Positions 18,838 to 28,516 of a stretch of 64,000 nucleotides of DNA are shown here, piece by piece (within the stretch, counting starts at the first letter, position 1; each line of letters starts with the position of its first letter). The notes below the pieces were generated by a model. That model did not search any database, was not told where the DNA came from, and saw nothing but the letters and a program-made list of their open reading frames with translations. The stretch comes from an uncultured Rubripirellula sp. (GTDB taxonomy: Bacteria > Planctomycetota > Planctomycetia > Pirellulales > Pirellulaceae): assembly GCA_938075415.1 (NCBI GenBank), contig CALJHC010000023.1, forward strand, positions 62,001-126,000. The letters are read 5' to 3'. A program made the translations under genes and the position numbers.

Positions 18838-21144
18838 TTATCGACGCGATGCAGCGCCTTCCGAAGCAACATCGAGCGTGCGCCAAGCAGGTCCCTCTTG
18901 GTAGACCCGATCGTAGAACATCGCCAGTGATCGCAATGCGTGCCCTTTGGGTCCAATCTTCCATTCGTAGGAGCGATTGTTGTTCATGGCGTTTGTCAGG
19001 TATTGGACGGCACTCACCAATCTCGCGTCTTGCAACCGCGAATCTGGCAAAACACTCAACAACCACTCGACCATGTGCCCGGTGGTTTGAACCTTGCGAG
19101 CCATTTTGCCATTGTCTTCACGACCTTCGAACCAGTCCGTGCTCATGGAGCCGTCACGATTTTGAAGCTTGAAGGCATATTGAACAAAGTCGTCCGTATA
19201 AATCTCGGCCCGCTTCCACTGACCGGTAATTTCACGTCCCTCGGCTCGTCTTTTTCGAAGAGCATGAGCAAAGCCCATCAGACGGTGTGTTCCACCGCAC
19301 GCCGAGCCAACGATCGGCTGTGTCATCTCTTCCCTGAGGAGTCGCGCACAGTCCCAAGTCTCACCCTGTTGGTTCGTCCACTGCGTTTCAGTGTCAAGGT
19401 AATGCGAAAGACCAATCAGTGAAAAAGTTAGCTCCTCGCCAGTACGACAGGCCAACATCTCTTCTTTGACCAAATCGTTTACTGTGTATCGCGTGCCTCC
19501 AGCATAAAGCGGGTAATCACTTGGAACATCACACAGGGCGAGAATCGCGAGAAACTGTGCTTGGTGTCCCTGAAGCCCCACACCCACTGTGGCGACCATC
19601 CGACCGTTCTCTTTGATCAGCAGCGGTTTTCCGGCACAGAGGTTATTTCCGGCGATCCAGGCGATTGCGTTGTATTGCTTGTTACCAGCGTTAATCGGTG
19701 TGTCAGCACCCCAAACCATGATCGCATGCAACATACCCCAATTGCTTCGGATATTGGCCGATTCGGGCTTCCCGTAGTAATACCGAAGACACTGGTTCAT
19801 CTTTCCTTGAAGTTGCCGAACAGAACTGCTGAGTTCCATCTCGACGCGAGGGTACCTGGTGTAATCGAGACTGGGTTGATTGATCTCACTCTGCTCTTCA
19901 GCGTAGTTTTCCAGGGAATCCTCTGATGAGTCCTTCTTTGCAACAAGATCCTCCGTTTGCCCCCTCATGGTCGAGTCTTCAACGACCGCCTCGGGTGACA
20001 CTTCCTGCTGGTCAGATTCAATCACCTCGGTGTCGTCGCTGGCGAATGATCCGTCTCGGTTGATGCGAACATCTCGGACAATGACCTTCGGTGCACTCTC
20101 GAAATCCGCTGCTGCTTCCTCGGCCGCTGCTGTTTCCTCGGCCGCTGCTGTTTCCTCGGCCGCTGCAGGGTCCTCTGAGATATTCTCCTTTGTCTCCGTC
20201 ATCGCTTGATCAGAGACCTCAGGGCTCGGATCTGACGCGGTCGCTGCTGTTTCTGAACCCGTTTCTGAACCTGTTTCGATCGAAACCATTGGAGTCTCGG
20301 GCTCCAGCGGCTCCAAGGCAGCTTCCTGCTGGGCTATCTGTTCCGGATCTTGAAGCGGAATCGGCGCGTCATCGGCTTTGGCAATACGCGAACTGGGAAC
20401 AGCTGTGGTGTTTCCTTCTGGGAATGACGTTACTGCTTTCCCCTGCGGTGCGTCCTCTGCAAGCTGTGTACCTTTTCTCTCCGCCAGGCTCGGGGCCTGC
20501 GAAGAGGGGGTCTGCACAATAGGTGCCTGACTCAATTCTGCGGGATTAGTCTGAACAGGAACCAAACGAATCACACTGGTTGCCCTCTGAAGTTTTCCAG
20601 AGGCGACTTCATCCTCGACACTCAGCTCGGAAGTGGTCTCTGGTTCGGGACGAACTGACCCATCTGCCAACTGCGAGTTACGGTCGGCTTCACGCTGGAT
20701 CCATCCGTCACCCTTTCCTTCCGTGGCTTTACTCGTAATTGCTTCGGTCGCTGTCCCTGACTCCCTAGGTGACGGAGTCCAGGTGGCACTGGGTGGATTA
20801 GGCGAAACCGGTTGATCAATCAGCGGTGGCTTTGGCGGATTGATCTTTGAATTTGTGCTGTCGGCTGTCTCGGTGAACCGCTCCCAAAACCATGGTCGCT
20901 TGGCAATTTGCAACTCCGCCTCTGGCCCATCCCCACCAAGACTCAGTGGATTCGAATGAATCGGTGTCGGCAGCAAGACGCCACTGCCAACCGGTGGCAA
21001 AGCCTTTTTTCCAGCCTCTGGCGAGCTATCTGGCTCATCGGCCGCCAATGTTCCGGCAGGGTTAAAAAATGCACTCGCTGCGAGTAATATCGCGGTCAGG
21101 CGCTGTCTGGACTGAAGAGATGGGGTTGGTTTTCGTCGCTGCAC
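18838..21144 (-). CDS. Secreted low-complexity protein with alpha/alpha-toroid-like C-terminal domain
   Basis: I place the start at a GTG at 21144: GGAG lies 6 bases upstream, and the product then opens MQRRKPTPSLQSRQRLTAIL..., a signal peptide ending near GTLAA. The frame also extends upstream to 21261, but that segment has no signal character. Residues 40-420 are Pro/Ser/Glu-rich low complexity, including an AAAEET repeat at about 323-347. The last 340 residues form a globular Trp/Tyr-rich domain with LQNRDGSMSTDWF, TGHMVEWLL and SAVQYLTNAM. This helical-repeat pattern recalls prenyltransferase/squalene-cyclase or epimerase toroids. I do not recognise the family with certainty. It is probably an envelope protein specific to planctomycetes; enzyme activity is unknown. 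Confidence 0.75.
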   Translation of the reverse strand: MQRRKPTPSLQSRQRLTAILLAASAFFNPAGTLAADEPDSSPEAGKKALPPVGSGVLLPTPIHSNPLSLGGDGPEAELQIAKRPWFWERFTETADSTNSKINPPKPPLIDQPVSPNPPSATWTPSPRESGTATEAITSKATEGKGDGWIQREADRNSQLADGSVRPEPETTSELSVEDEVASGKLQRATSVIRLVPVQTNPAELSQAPIVQTPSSQAPSLAERKGTQLAEDAPQGKAVTSFPEGNTTAVPSSRIAKADDAPIPLQDPEQIAQQEAALEPLEPETPMVSIETGSETGSETAATASDPSPEVSDQAMTETKENISEDPAAAEETAAAEETAAAEEAAADFESAPKVIVRDVRINRDGSFASDDTEVIESDQQEVSPEAVVEDSTMRGQTEDLVAKKDSSEDSLENYAEEQSEINQPSLDYTRYPRVEMELSSSVRQLQGKMNQCLRYYYGKPESANIRSNWGMLHAIMVWGADTPINAGNKQYNAIAWIAGNNLCAGKPLLIKENGRMVATVGVGLQGHQAQFLAILALCDVPSDYPLYAGGTRYTVNDLVKEEMLACRTGEELTFSLIGLSHYLDTETQWTNQQGETWDCARLLREEMTQPIVGSACGGTHRLMGFAHALRKRRAEGREITGQWKRAEIYTDDFVQYAFKLQNRDGSMSTDWFEGREDNGKMARKVQTTGHMVEWLLSVLPDSRLQDARLVSAVQYLTNAMNNNRSYEWKIGPKGHALRSLAMFYDRVYQEGPAWRTLDVASEGAASRR
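20103..20174. repeat. In-frame tandem repeat, 18 bp x 4 (AAAEET repeats)
   Basis: CGGCCGCTGCTGTTTCCT is present twice exactly, flanked by a diverged copy on each side. On the minus strand it encodes Ala/Glu-rich hexapeptide repeats inside the secreted protein. Confidence 0.9.
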
Positions 21145-21150
21145 ATCATG

Positions 21151-21154
21151 CTCC
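21151..21154 (-). promoter_or_regulatory. Ribosome binding site deciding the GTG start at 21144
   Basis: GGAG on the minus strand lies 6 bases before GTG. It places translation after the 39 codons of open upstream frame and directly before the signal peptide. Confidence 0.6.
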
Positions 21155-21270
21155 GGTAGAATTAGACTTACTCTTCCTATCGGAACTTCAAGCCTCGATA
21201 TCCACTCTTGGGCCAATATCCATTCAAGATCGATGAATTCCGACCCGTTTTCCCGCAGCAAGCCTCCAAA

Positions 21271-21312
21271 AAACCTGTCCCGGCAAACCTGTCCGTCTCG
21301 ACCTGCCCGCTA
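21271..21312. repeat. Degenerate tandem repeat, 14 bp x 3
   Basis: AAACCTGTCCCGGC, AAACCTGTCCGTCT and CGACCTGCCCGCTA follow one another in the 330-base spacer 21145-21476. That spacer otherwise shows nothing recognisable. Confidence 0.6.
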
Positions 21313-21476
21313 ACCGCACAAGTCAGGAAAGGGCAAATGACCGCCATGGATGGCAAAATAGGGAAGGCGGGGAAAGTTAATTATCGAGCCCAGAAGTAGA
21401 GCTTTCACCAAGCAATGGTGGGCTGAACTCAATTCAGCTCGTCAGAAAAAGGGAGCTCGATCCTGATCAAAACAGC

Positions 21477-22550
21477 CTAGAGATCCAGCTCATCCAACGC
21501 ATCAATGAGCCGATCGAGGTGATCTTTGGGTGCCTTACTTTGATCGGCTTGGCGTTTTTTTAGGTGTTCATCCACACCAACCGTGTCACGACCAGCAAGC
21601 AACAGTTGTTCATCCCGCTCCCTGGCGGCAACCTCAATCGGATCCTCGCCTTTTGTTGGGGCGCCAAACAACTGCGAGAGGTCAATTTTAAAACCCTCAT
21701 CTCCAGCCGTCGTCGCACCAGCAATCGCGGGCGCCTTGTGTTGCGGAAAAATGATGGCATTCTCGGGACAGACTCGACTACATGCAGGACAGCCTTTTCG
21801 GCAGTTATCGGGTTGCTCAACAAGAATGCTCTCGACGCCATCGACACCGTAAACACCGAAGAGACAAAAATCGACGCACTCCATGCAGTTGGTGCATCGA
21901 TCGAAGTCAATCACCGGGTACCAACGTCGATTTGTCTGCTCATCAATCTGCATCAATTGCCCACCAACGACTGGCAACGATCCCTGATCTATCGCCGTTG
22001 CTTCGGGCTCGGTCTGCTGAGGAACCACCTGCGGACTCTCCGATCCCACAGAATCAAAATCTTCTAAGCTCACAATCCGTAAGATCTCTTCGTGAATCCG
22101 AGCCGAATCGTCAGAGACTTTCAAATCGATGCAATGAATCTGGCGATCCTTCCGAGGGTAGATCTCGGTCACACGTTGGACCACTTCGTCCTCTTTGATT
22201 TCCTCCTTGGCGTCGTCTCCTACAACTTCTTCCTCTTCGTCTCCATCATCAGCCCCAAGCAGGACTTCACCTAGTTGGCCCTGAATGCCATTGCGATCGA
22301 GAACCCAATGAGCGGCTCGAGAAAAGATCCACGAGACGACGATCAGGTTCCCTTCGAGTTCAGCGAGTTTTTTGTACGACTCACTACCTCTGGGCAAATC
22401 GTAAAGATGCGGAACAACAAGGACCTGCATTCCATTGATGTCCTGTCCGAGCTCAGCAATTGCCTGCTCCAGTTCGCGTTTCTTTGGATTCCTTGATTGC
22501 CCCTTCGAAACAACGAGCGTTGAAGTGGTCTTTTGCGTCGCTGAAATCAT
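21477..22550 (-). CDS. Ferredoxin-type protein with two 4Fe-4S motifs and an unusual N-terminal domain
   Basis: The 357-residue protein has a clear two-cluster ferredoxin module at about 205-270. Cys219, 222, 225 and 229 (CTNCMECVDFC) form a canonical CxxCxxCxxxC. Cys250, 254, 257 and 261 (CRKGCPACSRVC) form CxxxCxxCxxxC. The first 100 residues (LVVSKGQSRNPKKRELEQAI, MQVLVVPHLYDLPRGS) form a separate alpha/beta-looking domain that I do not recognise. An acidic linker follows at 101-122. The C-terminus is charged and helical. It lies 45 bases downstream of purL on the same strand, so it is likely co-transcribed with tyrA-purL. It should be a cytosolic electron-transfer protein; the partner is unknown. 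Confidence 0.82.
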   Translation of the reverse strand: MISATQKTTSTLVVSKGQSRNPKKRELEQAIAELGQDINGMQVLVVPHLYDLPRGSESYKKLAELEGNLIVVSWIFSRAAHWVLDRNGIQGQLGEVLLGADDGDEEEEVVGDDAKEEIKEDEVVQRVTEIYPRKDRQIHCIDLKVSDDSARIHEEILRIVSLEDFDSVGSESPQVVPQQTEPEATAIDQGSLPVVGGQLMQIDEQTNRRWYPVIDFDRCTNCMECVDFCLFGVYGVDGVESILVEQPDNCRKGCPACSRVCPENAIIFPQHKAPAIAGATTAGDEGFKIDLSQLFGAPTKGEDPIEVAARERDEQLLLAGRDTVGVDEHLKKRQADQSKAPKDHLDRLIDALDELDL

Positions 22551-22595
22551 CGCTTCTTTTCAAGAAGGTTCGTGGATACGGGTCACCAAAACGCC

Positions 22596-25538
22596 TTACC
22601 AATCCAGCGGTTTTTGCCAAGCATCGGTTGCTTTGCCAAGGTCAACTTTTAACAAAGTCGCATCACTTCGCTGAACCGAAACCATTGGATCCTGTGTGAT
22701 TGTACCCAAGCGATAGACTGGCAAGTCGGCTTCTTCAAAAAGCTTTGCAAAAGATTCAGCTGCCTCAGACGTGACTTCGAACAGAAATCGGGTATTGGAT
22801 TCGCTAAATAACAGCGTCGAATCCAAGACTGCAACGTCGCCAAAAGCTCCGAGATCCAGTGAGATTCCTAAGCGACCAGCAATCGCCATCTCGGCCGCGG
22901 CAACTGCAAGGCCACCCTCGCTCAAATCGTGGCATGATCGCACCAGACCAGCTTGAATTGCTTCGTGCACTTTTTGGAAAGTCAGTTTTGCACGTTGAGC
23001 ATCAACACGCGGTACCGCACCGCCGGCCAAACCCAGATGCAACGCGAGGTGTGACCCACCTAATTCTTCTTTCGTCTCGCCGACTTGGAAAACAATGTTT
23101 CCAGCCTGCTTTGCGTCCATTGTCACCGATTTTGATACATCGCTAATCTGGCCCATGGCACTGATCAACAGGCTTGGGGGAATCGAGATCGTCTGACGAT
23201 TCCCCTGATCATCATCAAAACTGAATTCGTTATTCAAACTGTCTTTGCCACTGATAAACGGCGTCCCCAAGGCAACCGCGAGATCCTGGCAGGCGATTGC
23301 GGCGCGAACCAGCGAACCCAACGTTTCGGCGCGGTCGGTATAGCCCCAACAGAAATTGTCGAGGATGGCAATTCGCTCTGGATCTGCCCCAACAGCAACC
23401 GCATTTCGTACCGCTTCGTCGATAGCGGAAGTCGCCATGTGATAAGTATCAAAGTCACCGTAATGCGGATTCATTCCGCAGGACATGACAAGACCATGCC
23501 TCGATTCAACGCGTGGACGAACCACCGCCGCGTCACCGGGTCCGTCATTTTCGACCCCGACAAGTGGTTTCACAACGCTGCCTCCCTGCACCTCGTGATC
23601 GTACTGCCGAATAATCCAGTGCTTGCTGGCGACATTCCAGCTACCCAAAATCCCAAGCAATGCCTCATTGCAATCCTCCAAGCCCATCTCTGGCAGCGCG
23701 AGGGCCTGCTCGGCAACAGGTTCGAAGATCGCGTCTCGAATAACCGGTGGACGACCATCGTGCAGGAATTCCATCGACAAATCACCGACCACCTGCCCTT
23801 GGTAGGTCAATTTCAAACGTCCAGTGGGTGCGAACTGTCCAAGGATAGCAGCCTCAACACCTTCGCTTTCGCAAAGTTCTCGAAGTTCATCCCAGCGTTC
23901 TCTTGGGACCGCAAGAACCATTCGTTCCTGAGCCTCAGAAATCCAAATCTCTGTGTACGTTAAACCCTCATACTTCAGTGGCGCCTTGTCCAACCAAACT
24001 TCCGCACCAACTTCCTCGCCCATCTCTCCAACCGCGCTGGAAAATCCACCAGCACCACAATCGGTTACTGCATTGAATAAACCTCGATCACGAGCCTGCA
24101 GCAAGACATCAAGCACCATCTTTTCCGTGATGGCATTACCGATTTGAACCGCACCGCCAGAGAGACTTTCTGATTCGCTGGTCAGTTCCGCAGAGCTAAA
24201 AGTTGCACCGTGGATTCCATCACGACCCGTTCGCCCTCCGAGGGCCACAATCAGGTCATTTGGCTTCACCTCTTTCTCTTCCATCCCAACGGGAATCAAA
24301 CCGGCGTTACCACAGTAAACCAGAGGATTACCCAAGTACCTCGGATCAAAGTAGACGGCACCGTTGACAGTCGGAATCCCCATTCGGTTCCCGTAATCTC
24401 TGACCCCAGAAACCACTCCCTTGATCACTCGGCGTGGATGCAAGACACCCGGTGGCAGGGAATCAACGGTGGTATCGGGCGGTGCAAAACAAAAGATGTC
24501 GGTGTTGCAAATTGGTTTCGCCCCCATGCCCGTTCCCATTGGGTCGCGAATGACACCACCAATCCCGGTGTTCGCGCCACCGTAAGGCTCCAAGGCGGAG
24601 GGATGATTGTGTGTCTCCACCTTGAAACAGGCGTGAAACTCCTCATCAAATTTGACAACGCCTGCATTGTCTTTGAACACGCTCACGCACCAGTCTTGGT
24701 CACCAAGCGTCCTGCGTATGGTCTGCGTCGCTTCGAAAATCGTTTCTTTCAGCATGTTGTCATAATGACGCTCATCAATTGAATCAGATCCATCGGTGGA
24801 CGGACCTCGATAGTGGATCCTTCCTGCTAACGTTTTGTGGCTGCAATGCTCCGACCAAGTTTGCGCAACAGACTCCAATTCGATATCCGTTGGATCGCGG
24901 CCAATGGATATGAATTGATCACGAATTGTCTGCATCTCAACCAATGTCAAATACAGCTGACCCTCGCGAGACAACGTTGTTAACCCCTCGTCGTCCAATT
25001 CTCGGATCGGGACAGTAACGAGTTGAAACTCGTTAGCGGATCCCAGATCCAACTGATCCATCTCCAGCGGTCCCTGCACCACTTGCTCAATGGCATCGTT
25101 GGACAAAGCTCGACGGCAGATGGCATCCAGGTCATTTTGTGGCAAATCACTAAGCCAATACTTTCGCATTGTCCGTACGGCGTCCACCTGGAATCCTGCG
25201 TCTTGTGCAGCTCCAACCGTACTTGCCGCCACAGGATCCATCACCCCGGGCTTGGAAAGAACATTGACAAGCGTTACTTCCTCACCGGGAGGCTCATTCA
25301 AAACATCCTGACCGGCAATCGCCACCACTGATCTCTCAGTCACCCCATCACATAACAACGAGTCGGCGAGCCGCATGGCTTCACTTCTCGCAAAATCACC
25401 TTGAACCAGAAAGCTTCGGGAGAATGCCACAGAAACTTGATTTCCGAGACCTAACTCGGAAATTTCTTCGCTGGTTCGGATCGCTTCGCGATCAACCTGG
25501 TTCTCAGCCGGGTAGATATCAATTTGCCATAGCGGCAT
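22596..25538 (-). CDS. purL: Phosphoribosylformylglycinamidine synthase, PurS-like region fused to PurL
   Basis: The 980-residue protein is an FGAM synthase without the C-terminal glutaminase domain of E. coli PurL (1295 residues). About 190 N-terminal residues look like PurS-type repeats ([20 protein letters not shown]), followed by the PurL ATPase core. The linker motif [10 protein letters not shown] is at about residue 230, with the ATP-binding block [39 protein letters not shown], and DNFCWGYT plus [10 protein letters not shown] in the second half. It converts FGAR to FGAM and needs a separate PurQ glutaminase, not in the window. Its start is 18 bases after the tyrA stop, and the ferredoxin gene follows 45 bases downstream, so the three form an operon. 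Confidence 0.96.
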   Translation of the reverse strand: MPLWQIDIYPAENQVDREAIRTSEEISELGLGNQVSVAFSRSFLVQGDFARSEAMRLADSLLCDGVTERSVVAIAGQDVLNEPPGEEVTLVNVLSKPGVMDPVAASTVGAAQDAGFQVDAVRTMRKYWLSDLPQNDLDAICRRALSNDAIEQVVQGPLEMDQLDLGSANEFQLVTVPIRELDDEGLTTLSREGQLYLTLVEMQTIRDQFISIGRDPTDIELESVAQTWSEHCSHKTLAGRIHYRGPSTDGSDSIDERHYDNMLKETIFEATQTIRRTLGDQDWCVSVFKDNAGVVKFDEEFHACFKVETHNHPSALEPYGGANTGIGGVIRDPMGTGMGAKPICNTDIFCFAPPDTTVDSLPPGVLHPRRVIKGVVSGVRDYGNRMGIPTVNGAVYFDPRYLGNPLVYCGNAGLIPVGMEEKEVKPNDLIVALGGRTGRDGIHGATFSSAELTSESESLSGGAVQIGNAITEKMVLDVLLQARDRGLFNAVTDCGAGGFSSAVGEMGEEVGAEVWLDKAPLKYEGLTYTEIWISEAQERMVLAVPRERWDELRELCESEGVEAAILGQFAPTGRLKLTYQGQVVGDLSMEFLHDGRPPVIRDAIFEPVAEQALALPEMGLEDCNEALLGILGSWNVASKHWIIRQYDHEVQGGSVVKPLVGVENDGPGDAAVVRPRVESRHGLVMSCGMNPHYGDFDTYHMATSAIDEAVRNAVAVGADPERIAILDNFCWGYTDRAETLGSLVRAAIACQDLAVALGTPFISGKDSLNNEFSFDDDQGNRQTISIPPSLLISAMGQISDVSKSVTMDAKQAGNIVFQVGETKEELGGSHLALHLGLAGGAVPRVDAQRAKLTFQKVHEAIQAGLVRSCHDLSEGGLAVAAAEMAIAGRLGISLDLGAFGDVAVLDSTLLFSESNTRFLFEVTSEAAESFAKLFEEADLPVYRLGTITQDPMVSVQRSDATLLKVDLGKATDAWQKPLDW

Positions 25539-25556
25539 GGAAAAAAGACCTTCAAC

Positions 25557-26429
25557 TCAGGGGGAATGCTTTTTGATTTGTTGTGCGTCGCTCAGCCAAT
25601 CCCTTAACGCTTCATCTTGCTGGTTGTCGACCAACTTTTGAAGGTGGTCAAATTCTTGACGCACCCGCTGAAGTTCGTACGAAATGGCTTTCCGGTTCTC
25701 TTGGCATATGGCAGCCCACATTTCGGGATCACCCGCCGCTACACGAGTGATATCCATCCAACCGCTACCCACCAAGGGACGGGCATCAGGTGGAGCTACT
25801 TTTGCAATCAAGGCGGACACCAAGTGTGGCACATGGCTGATTGCTGCCAAGTGGGTGTCATGGTCTTTCGGGGTCATCTCTCGCGTCTTCCCGCCAGTCA
25901 GCTGCCAAAATGCTGCCGCTTTTTCCACCCATGACCGTCTCGTGGATTGACCGGGGGTGATCACGATCCATTTTTCATCAAATAGATCACTACTGGAGTG
26001 TTCGACGCCCGATCTCTCAGATCCCGCAATTGGGTGGGCTGCAACGAATTTCTCTCGACTCTGAGGATCATTCTCCAAGGCTTCCACGATCCCAAGCTTG
26101 GTGCTGCCGACATCGGTCACCAGACAATTCGCCGGGCTAGCTGCAACTGCCTGACGGACTAATTCCGCGATTCGGTCGACAGGACTTGCGACCACCACCA
26201 CATCACAATCCTGGACCGCATCGGTGATCGAGATCCGCACGTCATCGAAAAGACCAAGAGCCCGCAAGCGTTCCTGTTTGGATTCATCCCTCGCCCACGC
26301 CACCAACTGAAGTCGCGGCGAGTATCGACGAAGTGATTTAGCGACACTTCCACCCAGAAGCCCAACACCCAAAATCGCGACTCGCGACGGCCATGCTTGG
26401 TCGGTAGGTTGAGTTTCAGATATGCTCAT
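25557..26429 (-). CDS. tyrA: Prephenate dehydrogenase family protein
   Basis: TyrA oxidatively decarboxylates prephenate to 4-hydroxyphenylpyruvate for tyrosine synthesis, or uses arogenate. I start at ATG 26429 (MSISETQPTDQAW, 290 residues) because the glycine-rich NAD(P) motif VAILGVGLLGGSVAKSLRR then falls near residue 16 as usual; an ATG 14 codons upstream is the alternative. Further motifs are VVVASPVDRIAELV, VTDVGSTKLGIV, the catalytic-His block FVAAHPIAGSERSG and the helical dimer domain with HDTHLAAISHVPHL. It is the first gene of an operon with purL and the ferredoxin gene. No ACT domain or chorismate mutase domain is fused. Confidence 0.93.
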   Translation of the reverse strand: MSISETQPTDQAWPSRVAILGVGLLGGSVAKSLRRYSPRLQLVAWARDESKQERLRALGLFDDVRISITDAVQDCDVVVVASPVDRIAELVRQAVAASPANCLVTDVGSTKLGIVEALENDPQSREKFVAAHPIAGSERSGVEHSSSDLFDEKWIVITPGQSTRRSWVEKAAAFWQLTGGKTREMTPKDHDTHLAAISHVPHLVSALIAKVAPPDARPLVGSGWMDITRVAAGDPEMWAAICQENRKAISYELQRVRQEFDHLQKLVDNQQDEALRDWLSDAQQIKKHSP

Positions 26430-26539
26430 CTTTTCTGCCAACAATCCAATGCGACCGGCAAACAACGCCAATGAGACCTCTCGCTGTGGTCAAAACAACT
26501 CGTCTTTTAACGCGACACACTTGAACGGGTCCGACCACC

Positions 26540-26590
26540 GAAGTCAAGGATTCTCAAAAGCCAAGGATTCGCAGAAGTCAAGGATTCTCA
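26540..26590. repeat. Tandem repeat, 17 bp x 3
   Basis: GAAGTCAAGGATTCTCA occurs as first and third copy exactly, with a 3-mismatch middle copy, in the 323-base spacer between ribBA and tyrA (26430-26752). Nothing else is recognisable in that spacer. Confidence 0.92.
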
Positions 26591-26752
26591 CCTCCGCTTT
26601 CATTCCCTCACTGGGGCAAAGGTCGCCTTCACGACATCGTTGAATCCGACATCCTTTAATCCAAGCTTGCCTTTGTTGACGATCACTGGAACAACGATCA
26701 GAAACAATCACGTCCACTTGCAAACCAGCAACCCTCTCGCGTTGTCTTGGGA

Positions 26753-27964
26753 TCACTGCTCAGGAAGACGATGTCCCATCTTCTGACGCTTTGTTTCCAA
26801 ATATCGAGAGTTATGCTCATTGACCGGTGGAACGATTGGCACTTGATCAACGACGTTCAAATCAAAACCTCTCAAATTAAATGCCTCCGTTTTTTTGGGA
26901 TTGTTGGTCAGCAACCGCACCTGACTAAGACCCAAATCCTTGAGTACCTGCAGACCAATGCCGTAATCCCGCATGTCTGCTTTAAAACCTAAGGCATGAT
27001 TCGCTTCCACCGTATCAAGTCCGTTGTCTTGCAACGCGTAAGCGCGGATTTTTTGAGCCAGACCAATGCCGCGACCCTCCTGAGGCAAATAAACCAAAGC
27101 CCCACGGCCTTCATCGCTGATCATTTTCAGCGCCATATTCAGCTGATCTCCACAATCACATCGCAGGGAGGAAATCAGGTCGCCAGTGAAACAGCTACTG
27201 TGCATACGGACCAACGGTGGAGGGCCAGGAGCGGTCAGGTCCCCTTGCACCAAAGCGATCGGTTCTTGTGCTTCATATTGAACGTCATAGACCACGATTT
27301 CGAACTGCCCGTACTTGGTCGGAAGTGTTGCTTCGGCGCCGCGTGAAATCAATTTTTCACTAACACGTCGATGAGCGATTAGTTGCTCGATACTGATGAT
27401 CTTGAGGTTACCCTGACTCGCAATTTCAGCCAGTTGTTCACGGCTTGCCCTCTCACCGGTTTCGTCAAGGATTTCGCACAGAGCAGCGGCGGGGTTCAGA
27501 CCGGCCATCCGCACCAAGTCAACGGCGGCTTCCGTGTGCCCGGCCCTTCTTAAAACACCACCCTGCTTCGCAAGCAAAGGAAAGACATGACCCGGTCGAA
27601 CAAAATCATCGGCGGAACAAGCCTTCGCCGCGAGTTGCTGAATCGTTTCGCTTCTCTCCTTCGCCGTGATTCCTGTCTTGGCACTTCGGATATCGATGGG
27701 GGTGAGAAATGCCGTCTTGAGAGGGGCGTCGTTAGAGGCGACCACGGCCGTCAAATCCAGACGTTTAGCCACCTCAGGCAAGATCGAAACACAAAGTTGA
27801 CCGCGACCGGAGAGCATAAAGTTAACGATCTCCGGAGTTGCTTTTTCGGCCGCGCAGATATAGTCACCCTCGTTCTCACGATCCTCAGCGTCAACGACGA
27901 TCACCACTTCGCCGCGTCCAATGGCTTCAACGGCTTCGGGAATGGTATTGAGTTGTATGGTCAT
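26753..27964 (-). CDS. ribBA: Bifunctional DHBP synthase / GTP cyclohydrolase II
   Basis: The 403-residue fusion performs two entry steps of riboflavin synthesis. The N-terminal RibB domain (about 1-200) makes 3,4-dihydroxy-2-butanone 4-phosphate from ribulose 5-phosphate and has VVDAEDRENEGDYICAAE, RPGHVFPLLA and RAGHTEAAVDLVRMAG. The C-terminal RibA domain opens the GTP ring. It carries the zinc-binding CFTGDLISSLRCDCGDQL, LPQEGRGIGLAQKIRAYALQ and LLTNNPKK. The length is standard. It is monocistronic in appearance. I saw no FMN-riboswitch-like core in the 550-base region upstream, where one might be expected. Confidence 0.97.
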   Translation of the reverse strand: MTIQLNTIPEAVEAIGRGEVVIVVDAEDRENEGDYICAAEKATPEIVNFMLSGRGQLCVSILPEVAKRLDLTAVVASNDAPLKTAFLTPIDIRSAKTGITAKERSETIQQLAAKACSADDFVRPGHVFPLLAKQGGVLRRAGHTEAAVDLVRMAGLNPAAALCEILDETGERASREQLAEIASQGNLKIISIEQLIAHRRVSEKLISRGAEATLPTKYGQFEIVVYDVQYEAQEPIALVQGDLTAPGPPPLVRMHSSCFTGDLISSLRCDCGDQLNMALKMISDEGRGALVYLPQEGRGIGLAQKIRAYALQDNGLDTVEANHALGFKADMRDYGIGLQVLKDLGLSQVRLLTNNPKKTEAFNLRGFDLNVVDQVPIVPPVNEHNSRYLETKRQKMGHRLPEQ

Positions 27965-28311
27965 TTTGTCGTTTCGTCAGGACCGCAGGTTTGCATTCGT
28001 CAACTTGATATTATACGCGCAGGCCCACCTTCTCCCAGATCCCGCGAAAAAGAAACCCAAACACAATCATCCGTACATTCGCCAAGCTTGACCCCTCTGC
28101 TCTAATTAACGATTCACCCTGGATTGGTGAGCTGCCTGACATCAGGCTGAAACCATACTCAGAATGGACACGTTTGTCTCTTTGACAGTCTTGAATCAGC
28201 ACTCGGTTCGCCGACAACTGACAAGGCCAATTCAAAAATGCAGTTCAACCGCGCCAACAAGGCAAAATGACCAGCCCCGGAACAAGAAAAGCAAAGCAGA
28301 GTTGCTGCGGA

Positions 28312-28358
28312 GAGACCGCCAAAAAGCAGAGACCGCCAAAAAGCAGAGATCGCCAGAA
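28312..28358. repeat. Tandem repeat, 17 bp x about 2.7
   Basis: GAGACCGCCAAAAAGCA is repeated twice exactly and then partially (GAGATCGCCAGAA). Confidence 0.9.
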
Positions 28359-28395
28359 CGTCAATCTCCCAGACACCATTTCACCGCAATCACCG

Positions 28396-28425
28396 ATACC
28401 GCAAGCACCAATACCGCAAGCAAAT
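28396..28425. repeat. Tandem repeat, 15 bp x 2
   Basis: ATACCGCAAGCACCA is followed by ATACCGCAAGCAAAT. It lies 38 bases after the preceding 17-bp array. Confidence 0.8.
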
Positions 28426-28516
28426 TCTAAAATTGAATCGGCAACCAACAACTGAAATCACTGCGTTGCGTCTTGTGTCGCACGTGAAGAAACTTGAAAC
28501 AAAATTGACTCGCAAC

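Larger units (their letters stand above)
27965..28516. other. Divergent spacer upstream of ribBA and an esterase gene
   Basis: About 550 bases. Two tandem arrays lie here (28312-28358 and 28396-28425). Promoters for both genes are expected, but none could be identified with confidence. Confidence 0.5.

Noticed and set aside
27965..28250. FMN riboswitch upstream of ribBA
   Set aside because: No RFN-like conserved blocks on the minus strand between the gene start and the tandem arrays.
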